DNA from: Misgurnus anguillicaudatus
Taxonomy: Eukaryota; Chordata; Actinopteri; Cypriniformes; Cobitidae
DNA length: 64,000 nucleotides
Direction: 5' to 3'
Assembly (NCBI RefSeq): GCF_027580225.2
Contig: NC_073346.2
Location: 10,752,001-10,816,000 of the forward strand
Below the pieces are notes generated by a model, which did not search any database, was not told where the DNA came from, and saw only the letters and a list, made by a program, of their open reading frames with translations. A program made the translations under genes and the position numbers. Positions 1-11,844 of the stretch are shown here, one piece after another; within the stretch, counting starts at the first letter, position 1, and each line of letters starts with the position of its first letter.

Positions 1-652
1 TCAGAAACAAGTGATGGAAACACCAAATTTCAAAAAATAAAAAAATAAAACTTAATTCAAAGTGCCTTAGGTGGTTTCTGACCTTATGAAAAAGAGTAAA
101 TGTGAATAATGGGAGATGGAAATGCATTTGCCGAATAAATTCTGACGTAGTGAACATTAAATGCATGTGACTGATCGTCTAACTGTATCAGCCGATGTTG
201 TCTTTCCTACATATTGATCTCGACGCCCTTGCTGTTAGTGTCTGCATCTAAAACTCTGCATTTCTTCTTCTGTGCACACCATTCAGTTTGGCAATTACAA
301 GCTGCACTGCTAATAAATTTATAACTTGCCCAATCTTCACTAAATGCAATCCTGTCTTCAATTTCTAAGTGTGCCTTGTTTTATTTACTGTTGGTTAATA
401 GGGTAACAATACCACCGTCATTAGCTTGAACAACTTAATGGAAGTGCGCCTAATTTGCATTTGTTTGTTCTACTTTTTTGCCAATTTTGAAAAGATTTAC
501 TTCATGTTTGGATGGAATCCACCCTATAGTTTTGATGCAAGAAACAATGAAAATTAATCTGTTAAGCTATTTAAATCCTCTACTGTCAGAATAAATTGTA
601 AAAATATGTGTGCTAGCTGTCACTGTCAAAAATTCAGCTTTGCATCTATAGA
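1..652. other. tmem65 intron 5 (part), no recognised element
   Basis: This AT-rich stretch shows no exon with plausible splice sites and no terminal repeats that I recognise. By position it is intronic, because tmem65 is transcribed right to left and its next exon was not found between here and exon 5. Nothing more can be supported. Confidence 0.5.
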
Positions 653-660
653 GTTGGTAC

Positions 661-1365
661 TAGTGCTGCCGCGAATAGTCGACGTAGTCGACGTAATCGA
701 CGATAAAAATTTGTCGACGGCAATTTTTTTAGTCGAGGAGTCGCATATTTATTTTTCTCCCGTCTCAAATGGCCCACTGTAATTCTGTCTCCTGTCTCAA
801 ATGGCTCAATGTAATTCACCTCCACACCAGTCTGTGCGCTGTGTGCGCCCTGCTGGTTAATCTGCTACGCTATCATCTTTCTTCCCTCTCCCCCTGCCTT
901 CACTGCTTTAATTTTGAAAAATTGGCGGTGGCAGGTGAGTCTATGGAATTATGAGTCCGAAAGCTTCCGAAGTATGAAAGTATTTTAAGCCAAGTTGTGA
1001 TAAAAGAGTGGTCTGTTACACCGTGCCAAACGTCGCTGGCTTATCATGGGAGCACAACGACAATGCACGAGCATCTCAAACGAAAACACTCGGGAGTTAT
1101 TGACGATACACCCACAGAGAATAGGACAACGTAAGTAACTGTTATATGATTATTAATGAAACGGCGAGCTAGTCAGTACTGTTTTATTAACTCTTTTGAG
1201 AAGTACAATGACTCTGTCTTTGGATGTTAAAGGCTATCAGTGTTTGCTCGTGATTCCGCCACGGAATCAACACTGGACGCAACAAATAGATTTTTCATGA
1301 TTCCCATTTACATTTTTATTTTACTATTTTAAACGGCTCAATTCATTGTTGCGAATGTTCAGCGC

Positions 1366-1403
<38 letters not shown>

Positions 1404-2225
1404 CTCATGTTGCTTTCAGCGCCTCGACCGCGCGCGCCTCTCTCTTACGTGACAGTGAAAAGGTGGCAGTGTTTTTAATGTACTTTCTATTTTGCGTAAA
1501 CGTCAACATTCACAGATGTCTCTGACAAAGACGACTGATCGAGTTAACATGACTTGAAGAAAGATTAGCAGTAGTGTGAGTCTGTGTGCGAGCTTTCTCC
1601 CTCCCTATGATGCTGTATGCCGTGTTCTGTAGTCTATGTAACAACAACAGTGTATTTTCTTATATTTCTGAATTTGCACCGAATTGTCTGCGCTATATCA
1701 CTCGCATTTAAAATCAAGAAATGGCTCAAAACACAACAACAATTATGAGAAGAGCAACAGCAGTAAAGCTACAATGTAAATGTATGGTGATTTTTGCATA
1801 TCTAAATCAGGATTTTAGCAGCAGTTAAAGGAACAGCTGGTTGGATAAAAAACGAGGTGATGGGTCATGTTTAGTCACTATTTTATAGGCTACAACAGAA
1901 CAGATAATATGTAAAATAGCATTCAGTTGTGTTAAAATGCAATATAAGATCAAAGAGTAGAAGTGAAACATTTCATATTTCTATTAAGCATCTACTTTGC
2001 ACTGGAAGTTTTTATTATTATTTATATTGTTTACATTGTAATTTTTTATTTGGTAACATTTAAGTTATTCATATTGTTTATGACACTGGTGGGTTCAAAA
2101 TAAAATGGACACAATGAAATAACAAACACTTGAGTTTTTTTAAATAGTCGTTTAGAATAGTCGACTATTCGAAAAATTAGTCGAAAGATTAGTCGTTAGA
2201 AAATTAGTCGTTAGTGGCAGCACTA
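661..2225. mobile_element. hAT DNA transposon with BED zinc-finger remnant
   Basis: The element starts TAGTGCTGCC and ends GGCAGCACTA, a perfect 10-bp terminal inverted repeat. It is flanked by identical 8-bp target duplications GTTGGTAC (653-660 and 2226-2233), the hallmark of hAT transposition. Both subterminal regions are rich in TCGAC/AGTCG motifs. At 1024-1098 one frame reads CQTSLAYHG followed by MHEHLKRKHSG, with the Cys and the paired His of a BED-type zinc finger typical of hAT transposases. The frame runs to a consensus donor, GTAAGT, at 1131. The N-terminal half of the finger and the catalytic domain are not recognisable, so this is a defective copy. A (TC)n run lies at about 1369-1400. 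Its middle is shared with 43395-43875. Confidence 0.92.
1024..1130 (+). pseudogene. BED zinc-finger exon relic of hAT transposase
   Basis: Reading from TGC at 1024, the translation has Cys, then an aromatic-His pair, then H-x-HL-x-RK-H: the last Cys and the two His ligands of a BED finger. The exon ends at a consensus donor (GTAAGT at 1131). The upstream sequence reads open for a short distance but lacks a convincing first Cys and start codon, and no downstream transposase exon with a dimerisation domain was seen. The BED finger binds transposon ends in intact family members; here it is a fossil fragment inside the 661-2225 element. Confidence 0.7.
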
Positions 2226-2443
2226 GTTGGTACCTCAAAGATGCATATTGTAACCAAATGTATACATTTCTGTACCCAATGGTACATATTAGAGGCTTTT
2301 TAGTGACAGCTAGGGTACATATTTTGACATTTTTTCTGACAGTGTAGTTCTTATTGTTTGCCATGCTAGACAAAAAACAGGTCATTATGATAATAAGGTG
2401 GTAAAGCTAGTCAGTTCAGACTGTGTTTTGGAACATCCTAACT

Positions 2444-3727
2444 AAGGGTGCTTTCTCACCTGCCTTGTTTAGTTTGGTTGAAGCGTACTACAGTTCGATA
2501 GCTCACTTGGTGCGGTTCGTTTGGGCAGGTGAGAATCCAGCAATTGAACTCGGGTGCACACCAAAAGCAGAGCAAACAAGCGAACCCTTGAAGAGGTGGT
2601 CTCCTTATGTTTCTCACAAATTCTAGAGCGGTTCATTTGTGTTGAGAACCTGATCCAAGATTGAACCGACCTAACTGCAAAAGTACTGCGCATTTTTGGA
2701 CTAAATCAGCTGCCGTAGTCAGCTGCGTTGTGCATTATGGGATGAGGAAGTGTTTGTTAACAGTTTCTATTAGCAATATTGCCACAATGACAGGTCGCAG
2801 AGGAGGTGCAGGCAGAGCCTCAGAAATTGAGTGGCTTCCCCGTTTGCGGTGCATTAAAGCGTTGTTTTCAAGCCGCATCCGCAAATAATTTTGGAAATAA
2901 ACAGTTTGTCTAGAGTGCTGTATACAAACCACGGACATAATTACAGCGCGCAGCCGTCTGTCGATGGTGTCTGCTGTATTTTCCTCTTTTTGTTTACTTC
3001 CGGTATTCCGTTCGAATTTCCCGCACGTTGATTCTGACCAATCGAGAAACGGTTTAGGAAATACGTTCGAGTACATGCGGCCAATGAGTGATGTGGATGT
3101 TATCACATGACTGAATTTTGGTTCGTTTCAACTGGTGCAGCCAGAGCGATCAGTGTGGTATGAAAAGGAACCAAAACTGCTAAAAAAGCTACAATGTATA
3201 ATTTTTTTGCTTTTGGTCCGGATCATAGACTGTAAAAAAAGATGGACGTCAGTGTCCCGATGTGGCGCTGACATCTTGGGTCTTGAGTCTGCGCAGTAGC
3301 GATTTCGGAACCAGTCCTGCACAGTAGTGAGCAGGAAGTAAAGCCGCGAAATCAAGACCCCGCCCTCGCTCTCACAGAATGCGCATATCACACAATATCA
3401 CAGCTGTCAATCATGACGTGACACCACTGTTTTTATATCATTAAATAACTAACACAAACTTATTTTAAAAACAAACATTTGACTTTACATCAGATAAAAA
3501 CTACAATAAATTACAGAAACCAGCTTCGGAAAAAAGATAATTGAAGTGTAATTAAATTGTTTAGTTGGTCTCAAGTCCCATTGAATAACATGTGGGAGGC
3601 GGGGTTTATGACCTATACTGGGACCAGTTACTGGGGGGCGATCGAGACATTTTGGCTTCACTGTTCAGGGCTTGTGCGGCACGCTTGGTCCGGACCAAAT
3701 GGACCGAACTACTGATGTGAAAACACA
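2444..3727. mobile_element. TIR DNA transposon carrying a nested retroposed repeat
   Basis: The left end (GGGTGCTTTCTCACC, then GTTTAGTTTGGTT) is an imperfect inverted copy of the right end (GGTCCATTTGGTCCGGACC, then TGTGAAAACACA). The hexamer CTAACT flanks both sides (2438-2443 and 3728-3733) and is probably a partly preserved target duplication. The element belongs to a common fish class whose ends read 'gtgttttcacacctagtttggtc'. No transposase is visible. A younger repeat sits inside it at 3223-3684. Confidence 0.7.
3223..3684. mobile_element. 462-bp retroposed repeat with 10-bp target duplication
   Basis: The block begins TCATAGACTGTAAAAA and ends with CTTGTGCGGCACGC. It is bounded by a perfect 10-bp direct repeat, TTGGTCCGGA (3213-3222 and 3685-3694), lying inside the terminal region of the outer transposon. 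It resembles a repeat common in cyprinid genomes. The absence of terminal inverted repeats and the long target duplication fit target-primed retroposition (SINE-like) rather than cut-and-paste movement. I cannot name the family with certainty. Confidence 0.65.
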
Positions 3728-3805
3728 CTAACTCAACCAGGTCACCACTAGTTAAATAAGCTTCAATTAGTAGGTAAAATTATCAGGGGTGTGTTTTCCA
3801 TACAA

Positions 3806-4155
3806 CACTGCAAAAAAAAACTTTCTTACTTATTATTTTTGTCCTGTATTAAGTACAAATATCTAAAAAAAAACAAAAACAAGAATGACCTAAAATAAGC
3901 CAAAAATATCATATTTAAGTCAATTTGTATTTAAAAACAAGCAAAACATATCTGCCAACATGTTAAGAAAATTTGTCTTAACTTTTTCTTAAACACTTCA
4001 GTAAAAAAAAATTCAAGGATTTTTTTTACCCCATTGACAGATTATATATATTTTTTGCTTCTTTTATGCACAAATTCACTTAAAAATTTAATTTAAGATT
4101 TTTTAGATATTTGTACCTAGAACAAGACAAAAATACTAAGCAAGAAAGTAATTTA
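3806..4155. mobile_element. AT-rich palindromic MITE
   Basis: The left arm starts CACTGCAAAAAAAAAC and continues through TTTCTTACTTATTATTTTTG and AGTACAAATATCTAAAA. The right arm carries the reverse complement (TTTTAGATATTTGTACCTAG, then CAAAAATACTAAGCAAG). This is a fold-back MITE type common in fish. The outermost bases of the right end are eroded, so the right boundary is approximate. Confidence 0.7.
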
Positions 4156-5297
4156 CCACTATGGTACTATGTACCACCTGAGAAACTAACTACCTAGTCA
4201 CAACTGTTTCCCAAAAACACAGTAACTTTGTTCCATATCTGTCTTTGAACTACAACATTGGTTCAACAACATAGTTAATTTGATTATTTTATTACTGACC
4301 TTTTAAACAATATTTGGATAATTATATTTGGCAATATTAACCATGGCTTATTATGCAAACATATCCCACGTCTGGCCAATTCACTCAATTCAGTCTGATT
4401 GCAGATTCGGATTGCAGTCTGTGCAAGCACACAGGCAGTGTTACCAGATGGCTTTAGCTGGATTTTAACAGACAGGGTCACAAATTAGTATGACAAAAAT
4501 GTATTTCTTAGGTAGATATGTAGGCACCGGAATGACTGTACCAGCACTGCAATCCAATAATGAGGACAGTATGGAGTGAAGGTCAAACAAATAACAGCAC
4601 AGTAAACAGCAGGAGAGAGATCCACACTTTTAGTCGTAATTGGCTTCAATGTGGTCTAAAGCACTCAAGAGGCCAATTCAAGAAAAGGTTTCCTCCACTC
4701 ATTGATTATTACTGTGTAATGGCTGAAATCATTATGGCAGCTGACTATGACAGCTCTGACACATTCAGACTGTTACAGGATCATTTCTTATCGACTACAT
4801 GGCACATTTATAAAAAGGAGCACCGTACAATGTCCCACCGCATCTTCACACAAACTAAAAGCCCTTCATCGATGACTGTGATGACTGTCTGTGAACCTTC
4901 TGCCGTTCTGGTCAAATATTTGTTTTGTATAATACTGTGGTAAAATAGTAAGTGGAATGTAGTCAGGTGATGATTATTGCTTCCCATTAGGATCTTGATC
5001 ACCCTGTCAGGGTTTATTTTAAGATAATAACTGGCTGATTGTACATTATCATTCACATATTACTTCATACTGAGCACAGGTGTCTGAACATCAGTTCAGC
5101 TGCCAAAAAACACTGAGTGAAATTTATTATTCAAATATCCGTCTGCTCAGAAAGTGGGCTAGATGTGTTTTGGAGTTTGGATCAACTAAACAAAAAAACA
5201 AACTTAAAGGCTTAAAGGCTTATGCAATAAACTGCATGTTTATCAAACAGCTGAAATTAAAGTTATTGGTTGAATGGCTTCCAATCACGACATAAAC
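4156..5297. other. Intronic stretch without recognised element
   Basis: No terminal repeats, splice-bounded exon or RNA gene was recognised. Open frames of up to 127 codons occur but have no start context, splice sites or recognisable domain. Confidence 0.4.
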
Positions 5298-5305
5298 CTT
5301 TTTGC

Positions 5306-6224
5306 TAGGGATGTCCCGATCCCACTTTTTCATTTCCAATCCGATTCCGATATCTGCCCGATACTTTTGTAATTAAATGTGTATAGTGCTTTCTGCTACA
5401 TCTAGTATCATTTTAAATGTTAAAATCAATAATTTAAAATGATTTACAAGTTACAGGAAACATTAGTAAATATTAATCATGACAGTGTTTAAGAGAACAT
5501 ATAATAGGTACGTTTGATCAATTAAGTATGCTAAGTATTTTTTTCTTAATTGCGTAAAACTGTAATAGTAAAAAAGCTTTAGTGTGCGGATGGTTATTTT
5601 GGGAATTATGCATTTGACCGGACTTTTTATACACAGTCCGGGTGCAGAATTGATGTGCCTAAGTCATATACTGGGCTTTCTGGTCGTTTATGGGCTTTCT
5701 GGGTGCAGAATTGATGCCCTTGAAGCATCCTCTCATGGGAATCCTCGCACCGCAACGGAAAGTTTATAACTGTTAAAACACAAAGAGAATAGATGCACAA
5801 AGTGAATTGCATCCATCCGACGGCTTACTGAGACTTTATCAAATCAGATCTTTAAAATAGCCTAAAGTTATCTTGTGTTTGCGTGTGTAAATGAAGCGTT
5901 TCATCCGACCGCTTAACCAGTGGATTAACTCAGTTTGCGAGTAAGTTACAGTGTTTCTGTGACCTTAAATATCTTTAAATGCGCGTTTGTTCCTTCACAT
6001 GAAGCTATTGAGTGTATTAAAAGACTTTGAATATAGTGCATAAACGTTTAGGGTGCTTTTATAATACGTTGTCCTTTTAATAGCTTGTCAGTAACAACCA
6101 CGGCTAACACACATATCGGAATTGGATCGTTCATGTTGGCGGTCCTCGATCCGATGTCCGATCCAGCCAAGAACCCCGGATCGGACCTGATACCGATCCA
6201 GCATATCGGATCGGGACATCCCTA
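5306..6224. mobile_element. hAT non-autonomous transposon (919 bp)
   Basis: The ends are TAGGGATGTCCCGATC and its inverted copy GATCGGGACATCCCTA. Perfect 8-bp target duplications, CTTTTTGC, lie at 5298-5305 and 6225-6232. The inner ends carry repeated CCGAT/ATCGG motifs, probably transposase-binding repeats. No transposase frame is recognisable. Confidence 0.93.
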
Positions 6225-6232
6225 CTTTTTGC

Positions 6233-7097
6233 CATATATGTCATTTTCTGGTGATCTGAGAAAATTTAATTGGCCATAAATGTTTTTTTTACTGGTTAAC
6301 TTTTACTATCTACACCAACTAAACATATTTAAATGTGCCAAAGAATGCATTGATATAATTTGTTAAATTGTTCTCTGATATCTACATAGAAGTTATGTGG
6401 CTTAAGTGTAAAAATTATCCAGAAACGTTTTTACATATCCATTTACAACCTTAGTATTTGCCTTTAGAATGAAATTGTCTATTATTGCCTTGTTTGAAAT
6501 GGTTATGAATAATAATATTGAGCTCTGCTCTAATTGGTTGTTTCACAAAGCAGCTCATTTCAGTAGCTCTGTGTGTGTGTGCAAACAGACCTTATGTTTG
6601 AGTCTGTATCGGACAAAGATACAAATTGTGATAAATAATTAATTATTCTGAGATTGTTAATGAACGTTTTTGAGTGGTAAGTTTGTGGGGGTTTTTTTCA
6701 GTATGGACATGCAAAGCATAACTGTAACGTCAATAGTAGAACTTTCAGCCTAAACGCTGGCATATGGCATTCTCTAGCATGTAGCACTAACTTAGCAGTC
6801 ACAACTTTGTTTTTAGCATTTTAACAACATTGCAATTAATTTAATGTTGGGGCGTACATCTCGACTGTAATGTCAAAGTTAGTGTTATGTTGTGATTGGA
6901 CTGATTTCCAGCGATCTTCTGCATGTACAAGGTTTACATACGAAGGAGCAAACAATCGTGTTTGAGGCTCATGATATGTCATTACCATGTACAGAACTCT
7001 TATCATTCATCTATGCCCATGTAAATACAGTTTTACATTCAACGGCACCTTTACACGTATAGCGGAAGATTTTCTTTTTTCCGGGAGGATCATCTAG
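6233..7097. other. Intronic stretch without recognised element
   Basis: AT-rich sequence with no exon, RNA gene or clear transposon boundary that I can support. Confidence 0.4.
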
Positions 7098-7098
7098 A

Positions 7099-7133
7099 CC
7101 AGTGGTTCTCAACTCCAGTCCTCGGGCCCCCCC
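7099..7133. mobile_element. hAT MITE terminal fragment
   Basis: The string CCAGTGGTTCTCAACTCCAG followed by GTCCTCGGGCCCCCC is one end of a hAT MITE type common in fish. The matching inverted end is not present nearby, so it is a truncated copy. A complete relative with both ends is at 22161-22368. Confidence 0.6.
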
Positions 7134-7571
7134 TTTCATATTAGTATAAGCATAATAAACGAACTGTTTCTAACACATGTAATAGACAAGATGATCTAAC
7201 ATGGGATTTGTTTTATGTTTTTTAAAGTTAATGGTACACCAAATTATGGCCGATGTGTTTGAATATGTCAAAAGTATTTCACTAGCTTTGTCAATCTTTT
7301 ACTCTATTAGCAAATGCTCTGTGTTTAAGGCACACAAACAGTTACCTGATTATTGTGCCATTCATTCTCATTACTGTAACGAACCAAAACCCCACTGGCG
7401 CACACCACACACTTCTAAAGGACAGCGAGCAATAACTATAGGTCATAGTCTTCCGGCACTGTAGTTTGCTTTACAGCTAACAAAGTTAACATTGGCTCAA
7501 CCTCTCAGCTCGAGGATGTGTTCACTGAAGAGATAATGTGAGATTTAAGAATAATATGAATGAGCTCTTAC

Positions 7572-7614
7572 CCGAGTCCAGCCAAGTCTGATACCAGATT
7601 ACCAAGAGCAGCAG
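7572..7614 (-). CDS. tmem65: tmem65 coding exon 5 (43 bp)
   Basis: On the minus strand the acceptor (TTTTTTCCAG) is followed by a 43-bp exon reading AAALGNLVSDLAGLG across its split first and last codons, and then the donor GTAAGAG. This matches the end of the second hydrophobic segment of human TMEM65. The phase (2 bases, 13 codons, 2 bases) joins exactly to exon 4. The exon completes residue 135 and encodes 136-148. The protein should continue for about 90 residues in exons beyond the left edge; none was found in 1-7571. Intron 5 is therefore longer than 7.5 kb unless I missed an exon. Confidence 0.92.
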
Positions 7615-7834
7615 CTGGAAAAAATGACAGAGACAAGATGATAAAACAGATGCTTCATCAATTCCTTATTAGTAGAAATATTATAACATAGTTAAATGTA
7701 TAACTCAGACAGGTAATTGATACAGCATTTCTTCATATGTTGATAGGTTTATAAGTCAAATATACTCTATCACTAAAAGCCTGGAGTATATTTTTTACAT
7801 GTTCACGAACGTATAATGTACACGAACGTATATG

Positions 7835-8095
7835 CACGGCCAAATGCAAAGTATAGTTTATTGGACTCGTATGTGCTCGACGCATGCACATTACGACCAA
7901 ATGCAATGCATCTCCAGGGCTACAAATTCCTGTACACGCATTCACGGCCTACGTGTACAATGTACGTGGGGTTTTAAAAATCTGGCGGTGCGCGTACAGT
8001 ACGCACGCGTAGTCTTCTGGTGACAAAAATTGCATCACGTGCACTGTACGCAGACCCCCACGCATGCGTAATAAATGGACCATACTTTGGCATAA
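7835..8095. mobile_element. Probable short fold-back MITE
   Basis: The left part (AAATGCAAAGTATAGTTTATT, with an ACGCATGC motif) is roughly mirrored by the right part (GCATGCGTAATAAATGGACC, then ATACTTTGGCAT). The interior contains several short ACG-rich palindromes. The arms are imperfect and no target duplication is evident, so the borders are approximate. Confidence 0.4.
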
Positions 8096-8544
8096 AAAGA
8101 CATGCCGTTTAATATGTCCTCACACAGATTGTTATCAGGACTTGTTATCTGCTGAGGTTGCCCTTTGTGAGGATTGTCGGGTTGAATCATGACTCCAGAG
8201 TGGATAATTCTGGGATGCAGGAATGGTTTATCCAATCAATAATTATATTGGAGCTCTGGGGAATCTTTTAGAAAGAATAAGTCATGAATTCACCTTACCC
8301 TAATAAAATATATGAAGTATATGATGTGACAATAAGGAAGTGAATGAAAGCTGTCTGGCATCATTATAAAAATATAAAATGTGCATAACATGTAAATGTA
8401 TTTTCTCTATGTATTCAATAAATTGTATACTTTTCCTGTTTTCTTTTCTCATTTATTGCTGCTTTGAATGCAACCTTGTAAAAAGCACTTTAATAAATGA
8501 AGGCATAATTATGAAATGCATTTGTTATAATGCTGTACAAAGGG

Positions 8545-8630
8545 CTCGAAATTAACTTTTTTAACTAGGTAGCACTGGTGCTCCCAAATGTAAAAGTTAG
8601 AAGCACCAGCAAAAATTTAACTATCTATTG
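8545..8630. mobile_element. hAT end fragment
   Basis: GGGCTCGAAATTAACTTTTT followed by GGTAGCACTGGTGC resembles one end of fish hAT elements with ends like 'cagggctcgaaattaac'. The partner end was not identified, so it is treated as a truncated copy. Confidence 0.45.
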
Positions 8631-8764
8631 TTATAGGACCACCACAACTTCATAATCCTAATGATTAAAAGCTTGAATAATCCAACTTGATCATAAATTA
8701 TTTGCCACAAAGTTGAATTGTGCTAGGCCCATTTTTAAACAAGCTCATATGTTTAAAACATGTT

Positions 8765-9663
8765 CAGGGTTTCCTGCAGCACATTTCAGTTCAGGCGGCC
8801 CACCTAAGCTTGGAAACCCTACCGCCTTAACTAGGTCTTCCAAAAAAAAAGTCACACCGCAAGGGGGGGGACTCGCGCCACACAGCCGAAATGAGAAAGA
8901 CGTGATCTGGACCGTCACTGTCTGGAGGATAACTAGCCAGTTGATAAAACATCTTGGAGAATAGCGCGGACACGCTTCACACCGTGAGCGTGCACGCGCG
9001 TCACACGGCCAAAATGAGATAAAGACGTGGTTCGTCATGTCTGGAGGATACCCAGTTGATAAAACGCATGTCCGTAAGAACTGTAAGTGGACTTATGTTT
9101 TGGGTTTATTAAAGCCTGTTATTGTATTCGTCTAGTTCTTGCAAATTTAAAGTAAGTTAGCTGGTGATTTTGTTGTTTGAGCAACCTGCTAGCTAGGTTT
9201 CGCATGCCTAATTATAATTAATTATAGTTAATTATAAATGTTGAGCGCTCTTGCTCACGTTATTTATGTGCATTATTTACATGCTACAGTAGTTACACTC
9301 CTTTAAGATAAATGTAATTAATAGTAGAAAATAATCCGTTTTTACAATCTTCGCACTATCAGCGTTTGCCAGACGTTCTACAAATCTACTTTAGTTTGTG
9401 TTTATTAACCCTTTAGTTTCACTTCATCACGGAGCTATTCCAATTAGAGGTATCATTTACATTTAATTAATTAATAATATAGTATGTGTTCATTTTCTGT
9501 CATAGTTTCTTCAATGTTAAGTTTTATTTGAGTGTTTTAAATAAAATTATTTTAATTTTCATCATGACCCATACGCCACGCCCCTTTGATTGCCACACCC
9601 TCTGCCCTGCCCCCTTACCCAACCCTACCACCTTAACTAACAAATTTTTTGCGGGAAACCCTG
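8765..9663. mobile_element. hAT-like TIR element (about 0.9 kb)
   Basis: The ends are CAGGGTTTCCTGCAG on the left and GCGGGAAACCCTG on the right. Both inner ends contain an ACCCTACCRCCTTAACTA motif in the same orientation (from about 8816 and 9622). No clean 8-bp duplication flanks it, so the flanks have diverged or one end has been rearranged. Confidence 0.65.
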
Positions 9664-9888
9664 ATGTAGATTCATGGGGTCTTGCAAAAAATAACAAATA
9701 AAGTTATTTTATATTTTTTATTTAAAATTCAGTATTTTATGTTGACAAATCAAAATTTTCTGTTTTTATTTTGCTGAATTCTGTAAATAATAATAATTAA
9801 CAACATGTGCTTACTATTGGGTTAATTGATGTAATAATGCATAAATAACTGTTATTAATACAATAATTACATACAACACCTGTAACCG

Positions 9889-10333
9889 TGGGTTTACATC
9901 AGCAGCATTTGAGGCGTCAAAATTACGTCTACCACATCTTAGTTTATGCGTGTGTGAAAGCCGCGCGTGAAAATCTAGTCATTGAGACATTCACGTGGAA
10001 AGTCGCATCATGGGAGGGCCTTCGATAGGCTACTACGACTCCACTCGCTTCCTGTAAACACGTCACCACTAGAGCAAACTCCTGATTGGTTAACGCAGCG
10101 CGTTTTTCCACCAAAGTTCAAATTTTTCAACACACGCGTTTGCCACGGCAATGCTCAATTCACGCCTTTCGCGCGAACTAGACGTGCAAATGAGGCGGAA
10201 TCGCGTCTGCCGCGCTAAATGCCTCATTTGCGCCGCGAGACCTCCAGATGCGCGTCAACGCATCTTTACATTGACTTAACATTGAAATCCCGCGGGCTTG
10301 ACGCCTCTACCGCGGCTGGTCTGAACACAGCAT
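9889..10333. mobile_element. Short TIR element with GAGGCGTCAA ends
   Basis: The left end (GGGTTTACATCAGCAGCATT, then GAGGCGTCAA) is an imperfect inverted copy of the right end (TTGACGCCTCTACCGCGGCT, then GGTCTGAACACAGC). The interior is CpG-rich with many CGCG motifs. Borders are approximate. Confidence 0.6.
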
Positions 10334-10394
10334 AACAATGACAAAGTTACCAAATATCTAAATGATGCAAAAGGTAAAATCAGTGACTCATGCT

Positions 10395-10505
10395 AAGGTG
10401 TTGTTGGCAGTTGTCGTGTCATTGCTATAAGGTTGCTATGGTCTTCTGACCATTTTTGACAGGTTGCTATGCAGTTGCTGCAGTATTTCAGGTGGTTGCT
10501 CATGC
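10395..10505 (+). repeat. GGTTGCTATG-type degenerate minisatellite
   Basis: GTTGCTATG-like units (for example AGGTTGCTATGG and AGGTTGCTATGC) recur with a period of about 10-20 bases. This is a simple degenerate tandem repeat of a kind frequent in fish introns, with no coding sense. Confidence 0.55.
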
Positions 10506-10721
10506 AGTCAAAAGAGCCAACCCCCCAAATCTATATGATATTCCTGTCACTGGATGTGGCTCAGGTCGCTTCAAATGTAAGTCTGTGGGATTTTGCCCTT
10601 GTTGTATTACAAACAAGAAAGTATTACATGAAAAAAGAAACAACACATCTTGCCTTAACAAATCACACAAATGGTATGAAATGAGTTATACGCTAAAATT
10701 TACCACACAGTTTTGTTTAAA

Positions 10722-11045
10722 ATACCCATGAAGCAGAAGTCGTGATTGACTTTACTTCCGTGGTGTGACGTATTTTGAAGTGAAACAGGATATCAAGCAA
10801 AGGATGTGGCTTGTGTTTTTCACTGTGCTTTGATTGGATATAGAAAAGTAGGCGTTTCAATCATAAATGGAACTTGCAGCAGACTGACAGTTGGGCGGAG
10901 TTAACAGATGATCGCAACAAGAGGGCAGAAGTATACTTTTAGTTTATGAGGGCACATTCATTTTTTTTATTAATTGTTTTAATAAACACAGCAATATCCC
11001 ATCAAAACGTAGAATTGTCAGTTTTGATTTCATGGGGACTTTAAA
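10722..11045. mobile_element. Fish MITE ending CCCCATGAAATC
   Basis: The left end reads TTTAAAATACCCATGAAGCAG and the right end TTTCATGGGGACTTTAAA, an imperfect inverted pair. It contains short blocks such as GGGCGGAGTTAACAGATGAT and AACAAGAGGGCAGAAG. TTTAAA at both borders suggests a TTAA target preference. Confidence 0.6.
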
Positions 11046-11842
11046 TGGCTAACCCTAAATATAAGCTGCAATATAATCATGGTTTATTAAACCCATGGCC
11101 ATCTGCTATCTAAATATGATCCTTGGCAAAGCATCATATTTAAATAAATGTGTCCCAAAAACGTCCTACATTAGAAAATATCACACTGAAAAGTTTATTT
11201 TAAAAAGCACAAGCACACTTTAACCAGTAAAACAAAAGAGATTTCAATACAAAGCACTATTAGCGCATAGTACTTTATCCTATCTAAAGAGCTTAGTTTA
11301 GTTCATATTTCATTCTATAAGATAACACAGAGAGTGCCTTACAATCTTTAACGGCTCAAAACAGCCCATTCTTCTATCAAACAGTGATAAACTGTAATGC
11401 ATTGTGAGTGTGTAATGTCTCTAAAGATTCACAAAATGTCCAGTGTCAGACCATTTTCTGTGCATTTCACTTTAAAACAAAGTGTGTGCCACACTAGAAA
11501 AAACCCAATAAAAGCTTTAGAGACTTTTCAGAATTCAGCCTGCTATAATAAATCTTGTGATCCTGAAAGCTTGAGCTGGAGATACGTGACTAAACATCAT
11601 GCTTTTTCACACACATGATCTGAGTGCATCAATCTCTGATTCACTAGCACACAAAGAGACAATAGAGAGACAGAGGAGAGACAGCATTGATTAGTCTCTC
11701 AAGTGAAGTCTGCTAACATAACAAAACTGAAATAGCTCTGCAGTACACTGAACCTTCTCACAAGCTATTACACAGTAGAGAGGGCATATTGACCAAGTAG
11801 TTTTTTGGCTTTTTGTATGAATGTGTTAGCCTCAATGATATC
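11046..11842. other. Intronic stretch without recognised element
   Basis: No exon, transposon border or RNA gene recognised. Confidence 0.4.
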
Positions 11843-11844
11843 TA

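Noticed and set aside
2735..3106. 123-codon minus-strand open frame
   Set aside because: Lies wholly inside the 2444-3727 transposon and encodes no transposase-like sequence.
4560..4943. 127-codon open frame
   Set aside because: No recognisable domain, no splice context, random-looking composition, and an overlapping antisense frame of similar quality. Expected by chance in 64 kb.
1..7571. Search for the tmem65 C-terminal exons
   Set aside because: No stretch encoding the expected conserved TPKQVDMWQ-type or GCILGMFPLIFFG-type sequences was seen on the minus strand, so these exons are taken to lie outside the window.
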